Shown: in pieces, positions 8,235-17,073 of the stretch | How the letters are laid out: the number at the start of each line of letters is the position of its first letter | Numbering within the stretch: position 1 is the first letter of the stretch | DNA from: Vibrio ishigakensis | Lineage (GTDB): Bacteria; Pseudomonadota; Gammaproteobacteria; Enterobacterales; Vibrionaceae | Length of the DNA: 64,000 nt | Direction: 5' to 3' | Assembly (NCBI RefSeq): GCF_024347675.1 | Contig: NZ_AP024881.1 | Span: 2,790,001-2,854,000 of the forward strand | Made by a program: the position numbers and the translations under genes | The notes under the pieces: model-generated | Database searches by the model: none | Told to the model about the DNA's origin: nothing | The model's input: only the letters and a program-made list of their open reading frames with translations

Positions 8235-8564
8235 TCAAAATTCCTTTTGAGGTAATCCTCTTAAGATTTCCATCAACTGTTCAGAAGGCTTATCAACTCT
8301 AAGTAGCCCAGATGTAACTACCGAGTGGATAGTTGCTCTCTGAGCACGCACTCCTTCAATAGACAAGTTCAGTGTCTTGTTCAGGTTATCTTGAGTAAAC
8401 TTCTCAAATGAAGCTCTTGCCTCGGGAGTTAGTATCACCTGAACGTTTTTCTCATTAAATGATACCGACGCTATTTCTTTGCTAGGTATATCCAATCTCA
8501 CATTGTCCGCCCAACAGGAAAAACTTATCAGTAATCCAGTAACAAGCGTCATGATACTTTGCAT
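8235..8564 (-). CDS. Small exported protein resembling a lone SecD P1-head domain
   Basis: A 109-residue protein with an N-terminal signal peptide (about 19 residues, ending near SCWA) and a mature part of about 90 residues. The stretch VQVILTPEARASFEKFTQDN, then NKTLNLSIEGV and IHSVVTSGLLRV, follows the pattern of the SecD first periplasmic head subdomain (hydrophobic strand, Leu-Thr, Ala, Phe, Thr-x-x-Asn, Lys, then a Gly-containing hairpin). In SecD this domain is embedded in a 600-residue membrane protein; here it stands alone without membrane segments. It is the third gene of a three-gene unit, 12 bases after the second. I recognise the fold pattern, not a named protein, and function is unknown. 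Confidence 0.68.
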   Translation of the reverse strand: MQSIMTLVTGLLISFSCWADNVRLDIPSKEIASVSFNEKNVQVILTPEARASFEKFTQDNLNKTLNLSIEGVRAQRATIHSVVTSGLLRVDKPSEQLMEILRGLPQKEF

Positions 8565-8576
8565 AATTCCTCCTAA

Positions 8577-9416
8577 CTAATAGATACACGGATTTACAGG
8601 CATTCCGTCTACCCAAGTGGATTCAATCTCATATTCAACTAGCATGGCATCAGAAAGAGTGGAAACATCTATTTCCCACGAATACGGTTCGCCACCCCAA
8701 CTCGTAAATGTATATGTAACCGTCTGACCAGGTAAAACAATAGCTCCTTGCTTTGCATCATACCCACCAGCCTTGTTTTCTACCTGAAGTATAGTCCCGA
8801 GGACATTCTTGTTAGTAAAAGACAGCCTTATACTCGCTCCCCAATCTCCTGAAATAGTGCCTCCTTGCGAGATATATCCGGACGAAGCCTGCACAAAATC
8901 ATCTGTTCGAACCACTTTTACTGGGCTGATAGCTAGTGCAGAGTCTACTTTACGATCCCCTACATTCTTTACCTCATAAGTCAGAGTAGCTTGTTGCTCA
9001 GCAAATCCTGTCAAATCTACCTCATAGCTAATTTCGGGCGTCTCCCCGTTATAATCCGAACTACTCGCAGTCCAAGACGAACTGTTTACATTCCCCTTAG
9101 CTAGACTTTGCTTCTCTGCTGCAACCGCTAACATGGCTGAATAAGAGTCGTTAAACTGACTGCCGTACCAATAAGGCCACTCATTAGACAAAAACATCAA
9201 CTGTCCTGCGATAGCCTCATAGGCGGGTGGAATCATAAATGTCTGCTTTAAATAACCCTCTATCACATCCTCATTTACATACTCAGGCTCATCGGAACCG
9301 GCACTATCTATTCGTTCACTCGCATTGCTGATTATCACAGCCTTGGTCACAGGACATTCATTGGCTTGAGCAGATAGGGATATAAGAACAGCCAAGAATA
9401 AAATTGAAACTTTCAT
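8577..9416 (-). CDS. Exported beta-sandwich protein of unknown function
   Basis: A 279-residue predicted periplasmic or secreted protein. Start chosen at ATG 9416, after AAGGAGAG, because it begins a clean signal peptide (MKVSILFLAVLISLSAQA); the frame extends 7 codons further. The mature part is beta-rich, with an aromatic motif LSNEWPYWYGSQFNDSY near residue 90, then NVNSSSW, a DLTGF strand and KNVGDRKVDSAL. This resembles the C-terminal two thirds of jelly-roll domains seen at the ends of large secreted Gram-negative proteins (recalled, not searched). One Cys near each end of the mature chain (NEC and NPCIY) could form a disulfide. The upstream gene ends with what looks like the missing first strands. 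Function unknown. Confidence 0.72.
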   Translation of the reverse strand: MKVSILFLAVLISLSAQANECPVTKAVIISNASERIDSAGSDEPEYVNEDVIEGYLKQTFMIPPAYEAIAGQLMFLSNEWPYWYGSQFNDSYSAMLAVAAEKQSLAKGNVNSSSWTASSSDYNGETPEISYEVDLTGFAEQQATLTYEVKNVGDRKVDSALAISPVKVVRTDDFVQASSGYISQGGTISGDWGASIRLSFTNKNVLGTILQVENKAGGYDAKQGAIVLPGQTVTYTFTSWGGEPYSWEIDVSTLSDAMLVEYEIESTWVDGMPVNPCIY

Positions 9417-9426
9417 AGCACTCTCC

Positions 9427-10419
9427 TTAGTCACCAAAGTAATCTTCTGTAGGAACCAGCTTTACGTTTTCACTATGAGTCCAACCATCGAGCCCATTTT
9501 CAAAGTTTGGATTTAAGAACTCAGGGTTTACCTTGGTGGGAGAATCTAGGTAGAGATCTACCTCGGCTTCTAGGGTTGAATCAGGAATGTAGTGTGCCTC
9601 AATACCCAGAGCGCCATTCGAAGCCTGTAAGCCAGATAAAATGAAAGTGCCCGTTGCGCTAAGGTTATCAAATCTATAAAAACCATCGGGTTGAATGCTT
9701 GTTGCATACTCTTTGGAAAGCTCAGGGAACTCGACAAACACCATGACATCTTCTCCTGGTGTTTGACCATCCACATACACTCGACCAGAGATAGACGCAT
9801 TGCCCGGTTGCTCTACGTAAATGGTCACCGAATTACTTGGTCTCTTTTGCACCACGCTAGCGTGGGCACTACCTATATCTCCCTCAGAGGTAGTTACGTT
9901 AGCAACGAATCCCCCTTCTTCAATCGAGTCAATCTGAAACAAGCCGTTTTCATCGGTAATCACCGTATACACATTACCTGTCTGTGCGAAGAGCACTGAG
10001 ACTTCAGCCCCTGTCCTTGGCTCCGAGGCGTAGGTCAGCACAGCACCACTGAGATTGGCAGGGACATAACTCAAGCTAGCTATTGCATCACGAGCACTCT
10101 CGATCAAAAGGTCTGCATCTGTTTTTTGGATATGCTTTGGCATCAAGGCTATCGTCACATGCATTAGGGACTCTAGGCTCTCAATGGCCAGCTCCTTCTC
10201 ATCCTTTTTAAGCTGCCAGTGTGCTTCACTAGCCTTGTAACAAAGCACGCCTCGAACCAACCAGCTAACCTCAACCTGCTGAACAGTCTGGTAAACACCA
10301 TCGAGAGGAGGCGCTAAGGGTTTACAAAGCTTAAGTAGGTCCTCCGATGCCATGGCCATCTTCGACAATAGCCCTATCAGCAATAAGCCACATAGATAAA
10401 CAACCCGCAGTCTTTTCAT
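9427..10419 (-). CDS. Exported protein with carboxypeptidase-regulatory-like repeats
   Basis: A 330-residue exported protein, first of the three-gene unit. A signal peptide (residues 1-24, ending KMAMA) is followed by a helical region of about 95 residues with two Cys. Two beta-sandwich repeats come next at roughly 125-205 (GAVLTYASEPRTGAEVSV, TDENGLFQID) and 208-295 (ASISGRVYVDGQTPGEDV, QPDGFYRFDNL), which match the CarboxypepD_reg pattern of a small Ig-like fold. The last 25 residues (NPNFENGLDGWTHSENV...DYFGD) look like the first strands of a further jelly-roll domain that stops abruptly. The TAA overlaps the next gene's ribosome site, so the stop appears established rather than a sequencing slip. 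AGGAGGG precedes the ATG. Function unknown. Confidence 0.75.
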   Translation of the reverse strand: MKRLRVVYLCGLLLIGLLSKMAMASEDLLKLCKPLAPPLDGVYQTVQQVEVSWLVRGVLCYKASEAHWQLKKDEKELAIESLESLMHVTIALMPKHIQKTDADLLIESARDAIASLSYVPANLSGAVLTYASEPRTGAEVSVLFAQTGNVYTVITDENGLFQIDSIEEGGFVANVTTSEGDIGSAHASVVQKRPSNSVTIYVEQPGNASISGRVYVDGQTPGEDVMVFVEFPELSKEYATSIQPDGFYRFDNLSATGTFILSGLQASNGALGIEAHYIPDSTLEAEVDLYLDSPTKVNPEFLNPNFENGLDGWTHSENVKLVPTEDYFGD

Positions 10420-10692
10420 CGCTCCCTCCTAATTGTGTCATTCACAAACAAGTCAAAAAGGAGTGTATTAACGGTGGGATTTTCTAAGGGATGGTTTGTT
10501 TGGGTATAACTCGCAAATGCAGGTATCAGTGGCAAGGCGATTTCGATAAGAGTTGTAGTTGTGAACTGTCGTTTTTCCGTGCTATTCTTCGCAACCATTT
10601 TTCTAGCGTTATCTTAAAGTTAACACTAGTGCTATCTTTACTAATGCCGTGACTCGGCAGTTTCCAACCCTCACTTTTGGAGTTCCAACAAA
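10420..10692. other. Divergent intergenic region, exported-protein operon / gmk
   Basis: A 273-base gap that must hold promoters for both directions. A dyad TTGTG-N5-CACAA lies at about 10434-10448, just upstream of the minus-strand gene; its spacing does not fit a CRP site. On the plus side TTAACA with TAATGC 16 bases later (around 10620-10647) is a weak gmk promoter candidate. The short open frames here show no coding signs. Confidence 0.35.
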
Positions 10693-11316
10693 ATGGGCAA
10701 AGGCACACTTTATATCGTTTCAGCACCAAGCGGTGCGGGCAAATCTAGTCTCATCTCAGCGATGCTTGAAAAGAACCCTGTTTATGCGATGAAAGTTTCT
10801 GTTTCTCACACCACACGTGGCATGCGCCCAGGTGAAGAAGACGGAGTGCACTACCATTTTGTACAGCGCCATCAGTTCGAATCTTTGATCGAACAAGGTG
10901 TATTCCTTGAGTATGCTGAAGTATTTGGAAACTATTACGGCACTTCTCGCGTATGGATTGAAGAGAACCTTGAACGAGGTATAGATGTATTCCTAGATAT
11001 CGACTGGCAAGGTGGCCGTCAAATCCGTGAGCAAATGCCAGAGTCTAAGAGCGTGTTCATCCTACCACCGTCAAACGGTGAGCTAGAACGTCGCCTGAAT
11101 GTGCGTGGTCAAGACAGTGCCGAGGTCATCGCGAAGCGTATGAGTGAGGCGAAATCGGAAATGTCACACTATGATGAATATGATTACGTTATAGTTAACG
11201 ACGACTTTGATGCTGCTTTGATGGATTTCAGAGCGATTCTGCGTGCAGAGCGCCTAAAGAAAGACAAACAAACAGCAAAATACAGTGGAATGCTTGCTGC
11301 GTTACTAGCAGACTAA
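10693..11316 (+). CDS. gmk: Guanylate kinase
   Basis: A 207-residue cytoplasmic enzyme that phosphorylates GMP to GDP with ATP. The P-loop [12 protein letters not shown] is at residues 9-20, the GMP-binding region [20 protein letters not shown] follows, and then FGNYYGTS and [12 protein letters not shown]. Length is standard. The ATG follows GGAG. It heads gmk-rpoZ-spoT-trmH, a conserved gammaproteobacterial cluster linking GTP supply, RNA polymerase omega and ppGpp metabolism. A likely internal promoter precedes rpoZ. Confidence 0.96.
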   Translation: MGKGTLYIVSAPSGAGKSSLISAMLEKNPVYAMKVSVSHTTRGMRPGEEDGVHYHFVQRHQFESLIEQGVFLEYAEVFGNYYGTSRVWIEENLERGIDVFLDIDWQGGRQIREQMPESKSVFILPPSNGELERRLNVRGQDSAEVIAKRMSEAKSEMSHYDEYDYVIVNDDFDAALMDFRAILRAERLKKDKQTAKYSGMLAALLAD

Positions 11317-11328
11317 ACAAGAACACTG

Positions 11329-11334
11329 TATAAT
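11329..11334 (+). promoter_or_regulatory. Likely -10 element of an rpoZ promoter
   Basis: TATAAT preceded directly by CTG, 42 bases upstream of the rpoZ ATG, in the short gmk-rpoZ gap. The -35 region 17 bases upstream (TAGCAG) is poor, so strength is uncertain. Confidence 0.45.
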
Positions 11335-11376
11335 TTCCCGTCATTTTGAAGTTTTATTAAGTAATTTGGAGTCCTC

Positions 11377-11649
11377 ATGGCACGCGTAACCGTACAAGAC
11401 GCAGTTGAAAAAGTTGGTAACCGTTTCGACCTAGTTCTAATTTCTGCTCGCCGCGCACGTCAAATGCAAACTGGTGGCAAAGATTCTCTAGTGCCAGAAG
11501 AGAACGATAAGCCAACTGTAATCGCTCTACGTGAAATCGAAGAGGGTCTGATTACTAAAGAAATCTTGGATGCTAAAGAGCGTCAAGAACAACAAGAGCA
11601 AGAAGCAGCTGAACTAGCAGCAGTGAGCAGCATCGCTCACACTCGTTAA
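11377..11649 (+). CDS. rpoZ: DNA-directed RNA polymerase omega subunit
   Basis: A 90-residue subunit that helps beta-prime fold and forms part of a ppGpp-binding site in gammaproteobacteria. The start [20 protein letters not shown], the core [15 protein letters not shown] and the following [17 protein letters not shown] are diagnostic. The length agrees with E. coli (91). GGAG precedes the ATG. It lies between gmk and spoT, 35 bases before the chosen spoT start, so omega and the ppGpp enzyme are probably co-transcribed. Confidence 0.96.
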   Translation: MARVTVQDAVEKVGNRFDLVLISARRARQMQTGGKDSLVPEENDKPTVIALREIEEGLITKEILDAKERQEQQEQEAAELAAVSSIAHTR

Positions 11650-11684
11650 TCTGCTTATTCTCACGTAACCTTTTGGGTCTGAAT

Positions 11685-13805
11685 TTGTATCTGTTTGATA
11701 GCCTCAAAGACGTTGCCAAAGAATACCTTTCAGAGCCTCAACTAGAGGCTCTTCGTCGTTCTTATTTGGTAGCAAAAGATGCCCATGAAGGGCAAACGCG
11801 CTCAAGTGGTGAGCCATATATCATCCACCCCGTAGCTGTGGCCAGAATCCTGGCTGAGATGCGCCTCGACCTAGAGACGCTGCAAGCTGCACTTCTGCAC
11901 GATGTCATTGAAGACACTGAGGTCACCAAAGAAGAACTCGAAGGAGAGTTCGGAACTGCCGTTGCTGAGCTGGTTGATGGTGTATCAAAGCTAGATAAGC
12001 TTAAATTCCGTGATCGCAAAGAAGCTCAAGCTGAGAACTTCCGTAAGATGGTACTTGCCATGGTGCAAGACATCCGCGTTATTCTGATCAAGCTTTCTGA
12101 CCGAACTCACAATATGCGTACCCTAGGGGCACTTCGACCAGACAAGCGTCGTCGTATCGCTCGCGAAACCCTAGAAATCTACTCTCCGCTTGCCCACCGT
12201 CTGGGTATCCACAACATCAAAACTGAGCTTGAAGAGCTGGGTTTTGAAGCGCTATACCCAAATCGCTACCGCGTTCTAAAAGAGGTAGTGAAGACAGCAC
12301 GTGGCAACCGTAAAGAGATGATTCAGCGCATCCACTCTGAGATCGAAGGCCGACTTGAAGAAGTAGGCGTTCCATCACGAGTGCTAGGCCGTGAGAAGAA
12401 TCTGTATTCCATCTACAACAAGATGAAGACCAAGGAGCAGCGTTTCCATACCATTATGGATATCTACGCGTTCCGAGTGATTGTTGAAGATGTGGATACC
12501 TGCTATCGAGTGCTAGGCCAAGCGCATAGTCTCTATAAGCCGCGCCCAGGTCGCATGAAAGACTACATTGCGGTACCTAAAGCGAACGGCTATCAGTCAC
12601 TGCACACCTCTATGGTTGGCCCTCACGGCGTGCCAGTAGAAGTGCAGATCCGGACTGAAGATATGGACCAGATGGCGGACAAGGGTGTCGCGGCACACTG
12701 GTCATATAAGAACAATAACCAACGCAGTGGCACCACCGCACAGGTGAAAGCACAGCGTTGGATGCAGAGCCTACTTGAGCTTCAGCAAAGCGCCGGTAAC
12801 TCGTTTGAGTTTATCGAGAACGTTAAGTCTGATCTCTTCCCTGATGAAATCTACGTGTTTACACCGAAAGGTCGTATCGTAGAGCTTCCAGTGGGTGCAA
12901 CTGCAGTAGACTTTGCTTACGCTGTTCACACCGACGTAGGTAATACCTGTGTGGGTGCTCGCGTAGACCGTAACCCTTACCCACTAAGTAAGGCACTGAA
13001 GAACGGTCAAACCATTGAAATCATTAGTGCTCCTGGTGCTAGACCAAACGCTGCATGGCTAAACTATGTAGTGACTTCCCGTGCGCGCACTAAGATCCGT
13101 CAAGTTCTTAAGACCATGCGTCGTGAAGAGTCTGTTGCTCTGGGTCGTCGCCTGCTAAACCACGCTCTGGGTCGCCACTCTATCGATACGGTTTATCCAG
13201 AGAACATCGAGCACGTGCTCAAAGACCTCAAGCTTGAGTCTGTTGATGACATGCTAGCAGCAATCGGTCTGGGTGAGCTGATGAGTATTATCATCGCACG
13301 TCGCCTACTGGGTGATGCAGACTCACTGACTGAAACCAGCTCCGTTGAGCCTCGCTCTGATAAGAAACTTTCTATCAAGGGCGCTGATGGCATCCTACTG
13401 ACCTACGCTAACTGCTGTCACCCTATTCCGGGCGATCATATCGTGGCGCACGTGTCTCCGGGACGTGGTCTGGTTATCCACCGTGATACCTGTCCAAACA
13501 TCCGTGGGCATGAGAAAGAGCCGGATAAGTACATGGCGGTCGAGTGGGAAGATACCCATGAGCAAGAGTTTATCTCTGAGCTACAGATCGACATGCAAAA
13601 CAGCCAAGGTGCACTTGCTGAGCTAACTAATGTTATCTCTCGCACTGGCTCAAACATCCATGGCATTTCTACCGAAGAGAAAGATGGTCGTTTGTATACG
13701 GTGACTGTGGCACTGACCACCAAAGACCGCGTACACCTTGCTGGCATTATGAAGAAGATCCGTATCATGCCACATGCACTGAAAGTTCGTCGTCGCCGTA
13801 GATAA
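11685..13805 (+). CDS. spoT: Bifunctional (p)ppGpp synthetase/hydrolase SpoT
   Basis: A 706-residue enzyme that degrades, and weakly makes, ppGpp. The HD hydrolase domain lies at about 25-180, with the HDVIEDT motif near residue 72 and SDRTHNMRTL near 143. The synthetase domain (about 200-380) carries GREKNLYSIYNKM, RPGRMKDYIAVPKANGYQSLH and EVQIRTEDMDQMADKG. TGS (IYVFTPKGRIVELP, about 390-450), a conserved helical/Cys region (YANCCHPIPGD) and a C-terminal ACT domain follow. I place the start at TTG 11685 (MYLFDSL), because E. coli spoT uses the same TTG and sequence; a TTG 4 codons upstream is also open. No good Shine-Dalgarno is present, which suggests low expression. Confidence 0.95.
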   Translation: MYLFDSLKDVAKEYLSEPQLEALRRSYLVAKDAHEGQTRSSGEPYIIHPVAVARILAEMRLDLETLQAALLHDVIEDTEVTKEELEGEFGTAVAELVDGVSKLDKLKFRDRKEAQAENFRKMVLAMVQDIRVILIKLSDRTHNMRTLGALRPDKRRRIARETLEIYSPLAHRLGIHNIKTELEELGFEALYPNRYRVLKEVVKTARGNRKEMIQRIHSEIEGRLEEVGVPSRVLGREKNLYSIYNKMKTKEQRFHTIMDIYAFRVIVEDVDTCYRVLGQAHSLYKPRPGRMKDYIAVPKANGYQSLHTSMVGPHGVPVEVQIRTEDMDQMADKGVAAHWSYKNNNQRSGTTAQVKAQRWMQSLLELQQSAGNSFEFIENVKSDLFPDEIYVFTPKGRIVELPVGATAVDFAYAVHTDVGNTCVGARVDRNPYPLSKALKNGQTIEIISAPGARPNAAWLNYVVTSRARTKIRQVLKTMRREESVALGRRLLNHALGRHSIDTVYPENIEHVLKDLKLESVDDMLAAIGLGELMSIIIARRLLGDADSLTETSSVEPRSDKKLSIKGADGILLTYANCCHPIPGDHIVAHVSPGRGLVIHRDTCPNIRGHEKEPDKYMAVEWEDTHEQEFISELQIDMQNSQGALAELTNVISRTGSNIHGISTEEKDGRLYTVTVALTTKDRVHLAGIMKKIRIMPHALKVRRRRR

Positions 13806-13822
13806 AAGCTGTAGTTGTAAGC

Positions 13823-14509
13823 ATGAGTCCAGAGCGTTTCCAAAAAATCCATCAGGTTCTCAAAGCGCGTCAGTCTGATCTGACGCTCTGCCTTGAGGAA
13901 GTTCACAAGCCAAACAATGTATCAGCGGTTATCCGTACCGCTGATGCCGCTGGCGTGCATAAGATCCATGCTGTTTGGCCTGATAAGAAGATGCGTACCC
14001 TGAGCCACACTTCGGCCGGTGCTCGCAATTGGGTTGAAGTGGATACCCATGATAGTGCGGAAGAGGCATTTAAAGCCCTGAAAGCTGAAGGTATGCAGAT
14101 TCTGGTGACCAACCTTTCTGATACCGCTGTGGATTTTCGTGAAATCGACTACACAAAGCCGACTGCTATCGTATTGGGCGGTGAAAAAAATGGTATCAGC
14201 AAGCAAGCTCTGGAATTAGCAGACCAAGACATCATTATACCTATGGTAGGCATGGTGCAATCTTTGAATGTTTCAGTGGCGAGTGCACTGATCTTGTTTG
14301 AGGCTCAGCGTCAGCGCCAACTCAAAGGCATGTACGACAACGAAGAGTCATCACTTTCTAAAGAGACGATTCACCGTATCCTGTTTGAGCGTGGTCACCC
14401 AGTATTGGCTAAAGTAGCCAAACGCAAAGGTCTTGGTTATCCACCATTGGATGAAGACGGTCAAATCGATGCCCCTGCCGATTGGTGGGCAGCCATGCAA
14501 CAGAAATAG
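13823..14509 (+). CDS. trmH: tRNA (guanosine(18)-2'-O)-methyltransferase
   Basis: A 228-residue SPOUT-class methyltransferase that 2'-O-methylates G18 of tRNAs. The start MSPERFQKIHQVLKARQ and VHKPNNVSAVIRTADAAG form motif 1; AIVLGGEKNGIS and the knot motif IIIPMVGMVQSLNVSVASAL complete the trefoil-knot SAM site. Length matches E. coli TrmH (229). It is the last gene of the gmk cluster, 17 bases after spoT. A terminator follows, whereas in E. coli recG comes next; recG is not in this window. Confidence 0.95.
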   Translation: MSPERFQKIHQVLKARQSDLTLCLEEVHKPNNVSAVIRTADAAGVHKIHAVWPDKKMRTLSHTSAGARNWVEVDTHDSAEEAFKALKAEGMQILVTNLSDTAVDFREIDYTKPTAIVLGGEKNGISKQALELADQDIIIPMVGMVQSLNVSVASALILFEAQRQRQLKGMYDNEESSLSKETIHRILFERGHPVLAKVAKRKGLGYPPLDEDGQIDAPADWWAAMQQK

Positions 14510-14514
14510 TTCTC

Positions 14515-14541
14515 AAGGGGTTGGTTTTCCAGCCTCTTTTT
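14515..14541 (+). terminator. Intrinsic terminator after trmH
   Basis: AAGGGGTTGG pairs with CCAGCCTCTT (two G-U pairs) across TTTT, followed by TTTTTAC. It ends the gmk-rpoZ-spoT-trmH unit and overlaps the last bases of the convergent radC. Confidence 0.72.
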
Positions 14542-15214
14542 ACATCCAACCTCGCTCAGCGAACGATACCACTTCCCCATCTCCAACTACGAAATGATCT
14601 AACACTCGAATATCCACCAGCGCTAATGCATCCACCAGTCTTCGGGTAATTCTTCTGTCTGCTTGACTGGGTTCCGCAATACCACTGGGATGGTTGTGGG
14701 CCAGAATCAAGGCACAAGCATTGTGATGCAGTGAGCGTTTTACTACCTCTCGAGGATAGACATTAGCCGCATCTATAGTGCCCTCAAATAACACTTCATA
14801 TTCAATCACCCTGTGTTGATTGTCCAAGAACAGCACCAAGAATGCCTCGCGCGATCTGTCTCTGAGCATGCTCAAGAGAAAAAGTTTGGTGTGCTGTGGG
14901 CTAGTTAGAGCTTCTCCGCGCTCTAAGGTCTCGGCTAAATAACGTCGAGTCATCTCGATAAACGCCTGCAACTGCACGTACTTTGCAACGCCCAATCCCT
15001 TGTGCTGACAAAATACATGCTCACTGGCAGTTAACAGATGCCTAAGGGAACCAAATACCGTTAGAAGGTGGTCTGAAAGAGCCAATACATTCATCCCCTG
15101 ACAACCAGTTCTGAGAAAGATAGCCAATAGCTCTGCATCTGTTAGGCTCTCTGCTCCTTTGCTAAGTAACTTTTCCCTCGGTAGTGACTCTTTAGGTAGT
15201 TGTTTTAAGCTCAT
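14540..15214 (-). CDS. radC: RadC family (JAMM/MPN) protein
   Basis: A 224-residue protein named for an old DNA-repair phenotype whose function is unsettled. The N-terminal helix-hairpin-helix-like part ([21 protein letters not shown]) precedes a JAMM metalloprotease-like domain with [19 protein letters not shown] and the zinc motif [15 protein letters not shown], so the His-x-His...Asp ligands are complete. Start set at ATG 15214 (MSLKQLP); the frame runs 4 codons further to a GTG. It is convergent with trmH and divergent from coaBC, next to which radC is also found in E. coli. Confidence 0.93.
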   Translation of the reverse strand: MSLKQLPKESLPREKLLSKGAESLTDAELLAIFLRTGCQGMNVLALSDHLLTVFGSLRHLLTASEHVFCQHKGLGVAKYVQLQAFIEMTRRYLAETLERGEALTSPQHTKLFLLSMLRDRSREAFLVLFLDNQHRVIEYEVLFEGTIDAANVYPREVVKRSLHHNACALILAHNHPSGIAEPSQADRRITRRLVDALALVDIRVLDHFVVGDGEVVSFAERGWM

Positions 15215-15385
15215 AGCTACTCGCACCCTATTGAATCGAAAAAGTATGGTTCGAATCGGGTTTAGTTTCAGAGGTTTATCTTATAATTTGAATCTGTGTC
15301 AGGGCTTCTCAAACTCGGCGTCAAACTCTAATTTCCCGTTAATATATGGTATGGTTAGCCGAGAAGTTTATTAGAGATAAAAAGC

Positions 15386-16591
15386 ATGCAACCTCTTGAA
15401 GGGAAAAAAATTGTTCTAGGCATTAGTGGTGGTATCGCCGCTTATAAATGTGCCGAACTGACCCGTCGTCTTACCGAGCGTGGTGCAAAAGTTAAGGTCG
15501 TTATGACCAAGGCAGCCAAAGAATTTATCACCCCGCTTACCATGCAAGCGGTATCTGGCAGCCCTGTCGGCGATAGTCTTTTAGATCCAGCCGCTGAAGC
15601 CTCTATGGGACACATAGAATTCGCAAAATGGGCGGACCTGGTCCTGCTTGCTCCAGCTACCGCTGATCTGATTGCCCGCATGTCTGCCGGCATGGGTAAC
15701 GATCTTCTAACTACCGTTGTTCTGGCAACGGACGCACCTGTTGCCATAGCACCTGCAATGAATCAGCAGATGTACAAAAACATCGCCACCCAAGAAAACA
15801 TCGCTACCCTCAAGCGTCGCGGATACATGATCTGGGGCCCTGCGGCCGGTGAACAAGCCTGTGGCGATGTTGGTCTTGGCCGTATGCTAGAGCCAATGCA
15901 ACTGGTAGAGCGCTCAATTGCTCACTTCCAGCCGGGTATCCTTGAAGGTAAAAAGATCGCTATTACTGCTGGTCCAACTCAAGAAGCTATCGATCCGGTG
16001 CGTTTTATCTCGAACCATAGCTCAGGCAAAATGGGCTTTGCCCTAGCTGAGCAAGCCGCTAATCTTGGCGCAGAGGTTACCCTAATCAGTGGCCCTGTAA
16101 ATCTACCTACTCCAGCAGGTGTGGCTCGTATCGACGTGTTAAGCGCAAAAGAGATGTTTGAGCAGGCGAATGCCCATGCAATCCATAACGATATCTTTAT
16201 CGGTTGTGCGGCAGTAGCAGACTATAGACCTGAGTCGGTTGCCGACCAAAAGATGAAGAAGACCGAAGACAGTGATGAACTGGTTATCCGCATGGTGAAG
16301 AACCCAGACATCATTGCTAGCGTTGCCGCTCTTGAAAAAAATCGTCCATTCACCGTTGGCTTTGCTGCTGAAACGCAAAACGTTGAACAGTACGCCATGG
16401 ACAAACTCAAGCGCAAGAACCTTGACCTCATCTGTGCTAACGACGTATCTCAAGCCGGTATCGGCTTTAATGCCAATGACAATGTGCTAACCCTATTCTG
16501 GAAAGATGGTACTGAACACCTTCCGCACGCGAGTAAAGCCGACCAAGCACGCTCTATCCTCGAAAAAATTGAGTCACTAAGTAAGAACTAA
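15386..16591 (+). CDS. coaBC: Phosphopantothenoylcysteine decarboxylase / phosphopantothenate--cysteine ligase
   Basis: A 401-residue bifunctional coenzyme A enzyme (Dfp). The N-terminal CoaC flavoprotein domain (about 1-190) has the start [14 protein letters not shown], the catalytic-His segment [20 protein letters not shown] and the substrate clamp [10 protein letters not shown]. The C-terminal CoaB domain (about 190-401) begins [20 protein letters not shown], with NHSSGKMG for nucleotide binding and the KLKRKNLD lysine loop. It is followed 2 bases later by dut, then slmA and the acyltransferase gene, an order conserved in gammaproteobacteria and probably one operon. Confidence 0.96.
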   Translation: MQPLEGKKIVLGISGGIAAYKCAELTRRLTERGAKVKVVMTKAAKEFITPLTMQAVSGSPVGDSLLDPAAEASMGHIEFAKWADLVLLAPATADLIARMSAGMGNDLLTTVVLATDAPVAIAPAMNQQMYKNIATQENIATLKRRGYMIWGPAAGEQACGDVGLGRMLEPMQLVERSIAHFQPGILEGKKIAITAGPTQEAIDPVRFISNHSSGKMGFALAEQAANLGAEVTLISGPVNLPTPAGVARIDVLSAKEMFEQANAHAIHNDIFIGCAAVADYRPESVADQKMKKTEDSDELVIRMVKNPDIIASVAALEKNRPFTVGFAAETQNVEQYAMDKLKRKNLDLICANDVSQAGIGFNANDNVLTLFWKDGTEHLPHASKADQARSILEKIESLSKN

Positions 16592-16593
16592 AA

Positions 16594-17049
16594 ATGAGAA
16601 AAATAGACCTAAAAATCCTAGACCCTCGCATTGGCAAGCAGTTTCCTCTGCCACAATATGCAACCGAAGGTTCAGCAGGCCTCGACCTTAGAGCTTGCCT
16701 AGATGAAGCGCTGATCGTGACTCCAGGCCAGACCCACCTTGTTCCGACCGGTCTAGCTATCCATATTGGCGACTCTAGCCTAGCGGCGACCATTCTTCCT
16801 CGTTCAGGCCTTGGGCATAAGCACGGTATCGTGCTGGGTAATCTAGTGGGCCTTATCGATTCAGACTATCAAGGTCAGCTAATGGTTTCTGTTTGGAATC
16901 GTGGTCAAGACACCTTCACTATTGAACCCGGCGATCGTATCGCGCAACTAGTCTTCGTACCTGTAGTGCAGGCTGAGTTCAACCTAGTGGGCGATTTTGA
17001 TGCATCTCAACGTGGTGACGGTGGCTTCGGTCACTCTGGTAAACAATAA
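16594..17049 (+). CDS. dut: Deoxyuridine 5'-triphosphate nucleotidohydrolase (dUTPase)
   Basis: A 151-residue trimeric enzyme that splits dUTP to dUMP and pyrophosphate, which keeps uracil out of DNA and feeds dTMP synthesis. The five dUTPase motifs are visible: [40 protein letters not shown] and the C-terminal P-loop-like [10 protein letters not shown]. Length is as in E. coli. It starts 2 bases after the coaBC stop, so the two are translationally linked. Confidence 0.96.
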   Translation: MRKIDLKILDPRIGKQFPLPQYATEGSAGLDLRACLDEALIVTPGQTHLVPTGLAIHIGDSSLAATILPRSGLGHKHGIVLGNLVGLIDSDYQGQLMVSVWNRGQDTFTIEPGDRIAQLVFVPVVQAEFNLVGDFDASQRGDGGFGHSGKQ

Positions 17050-17073
17050 GTAATAGCTAAAAGGACGTAGTTA

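Noticed and set aside
9570..9999. Open frames of 76 and 102 codons overlapping the first exported-protein gene
   Set aside because: They lack ribosome sites and sensible composition, and the minus-strand frame at 9427-10419 has a signal peptide and domain pattern.
10434..10448. TTGTG-N5-CACAA dyad as a CRP site
   Set aside because: CRP sites need TGTGA-N6-TCACA; spacing and half-sites do not fit.
10416..10729. Short minus-strand frames before gmk
   Set aside because: Overlapping, no ribosome site, no recognisable sequence; one runs into the gmk start. Taken as non-coding promoter region.
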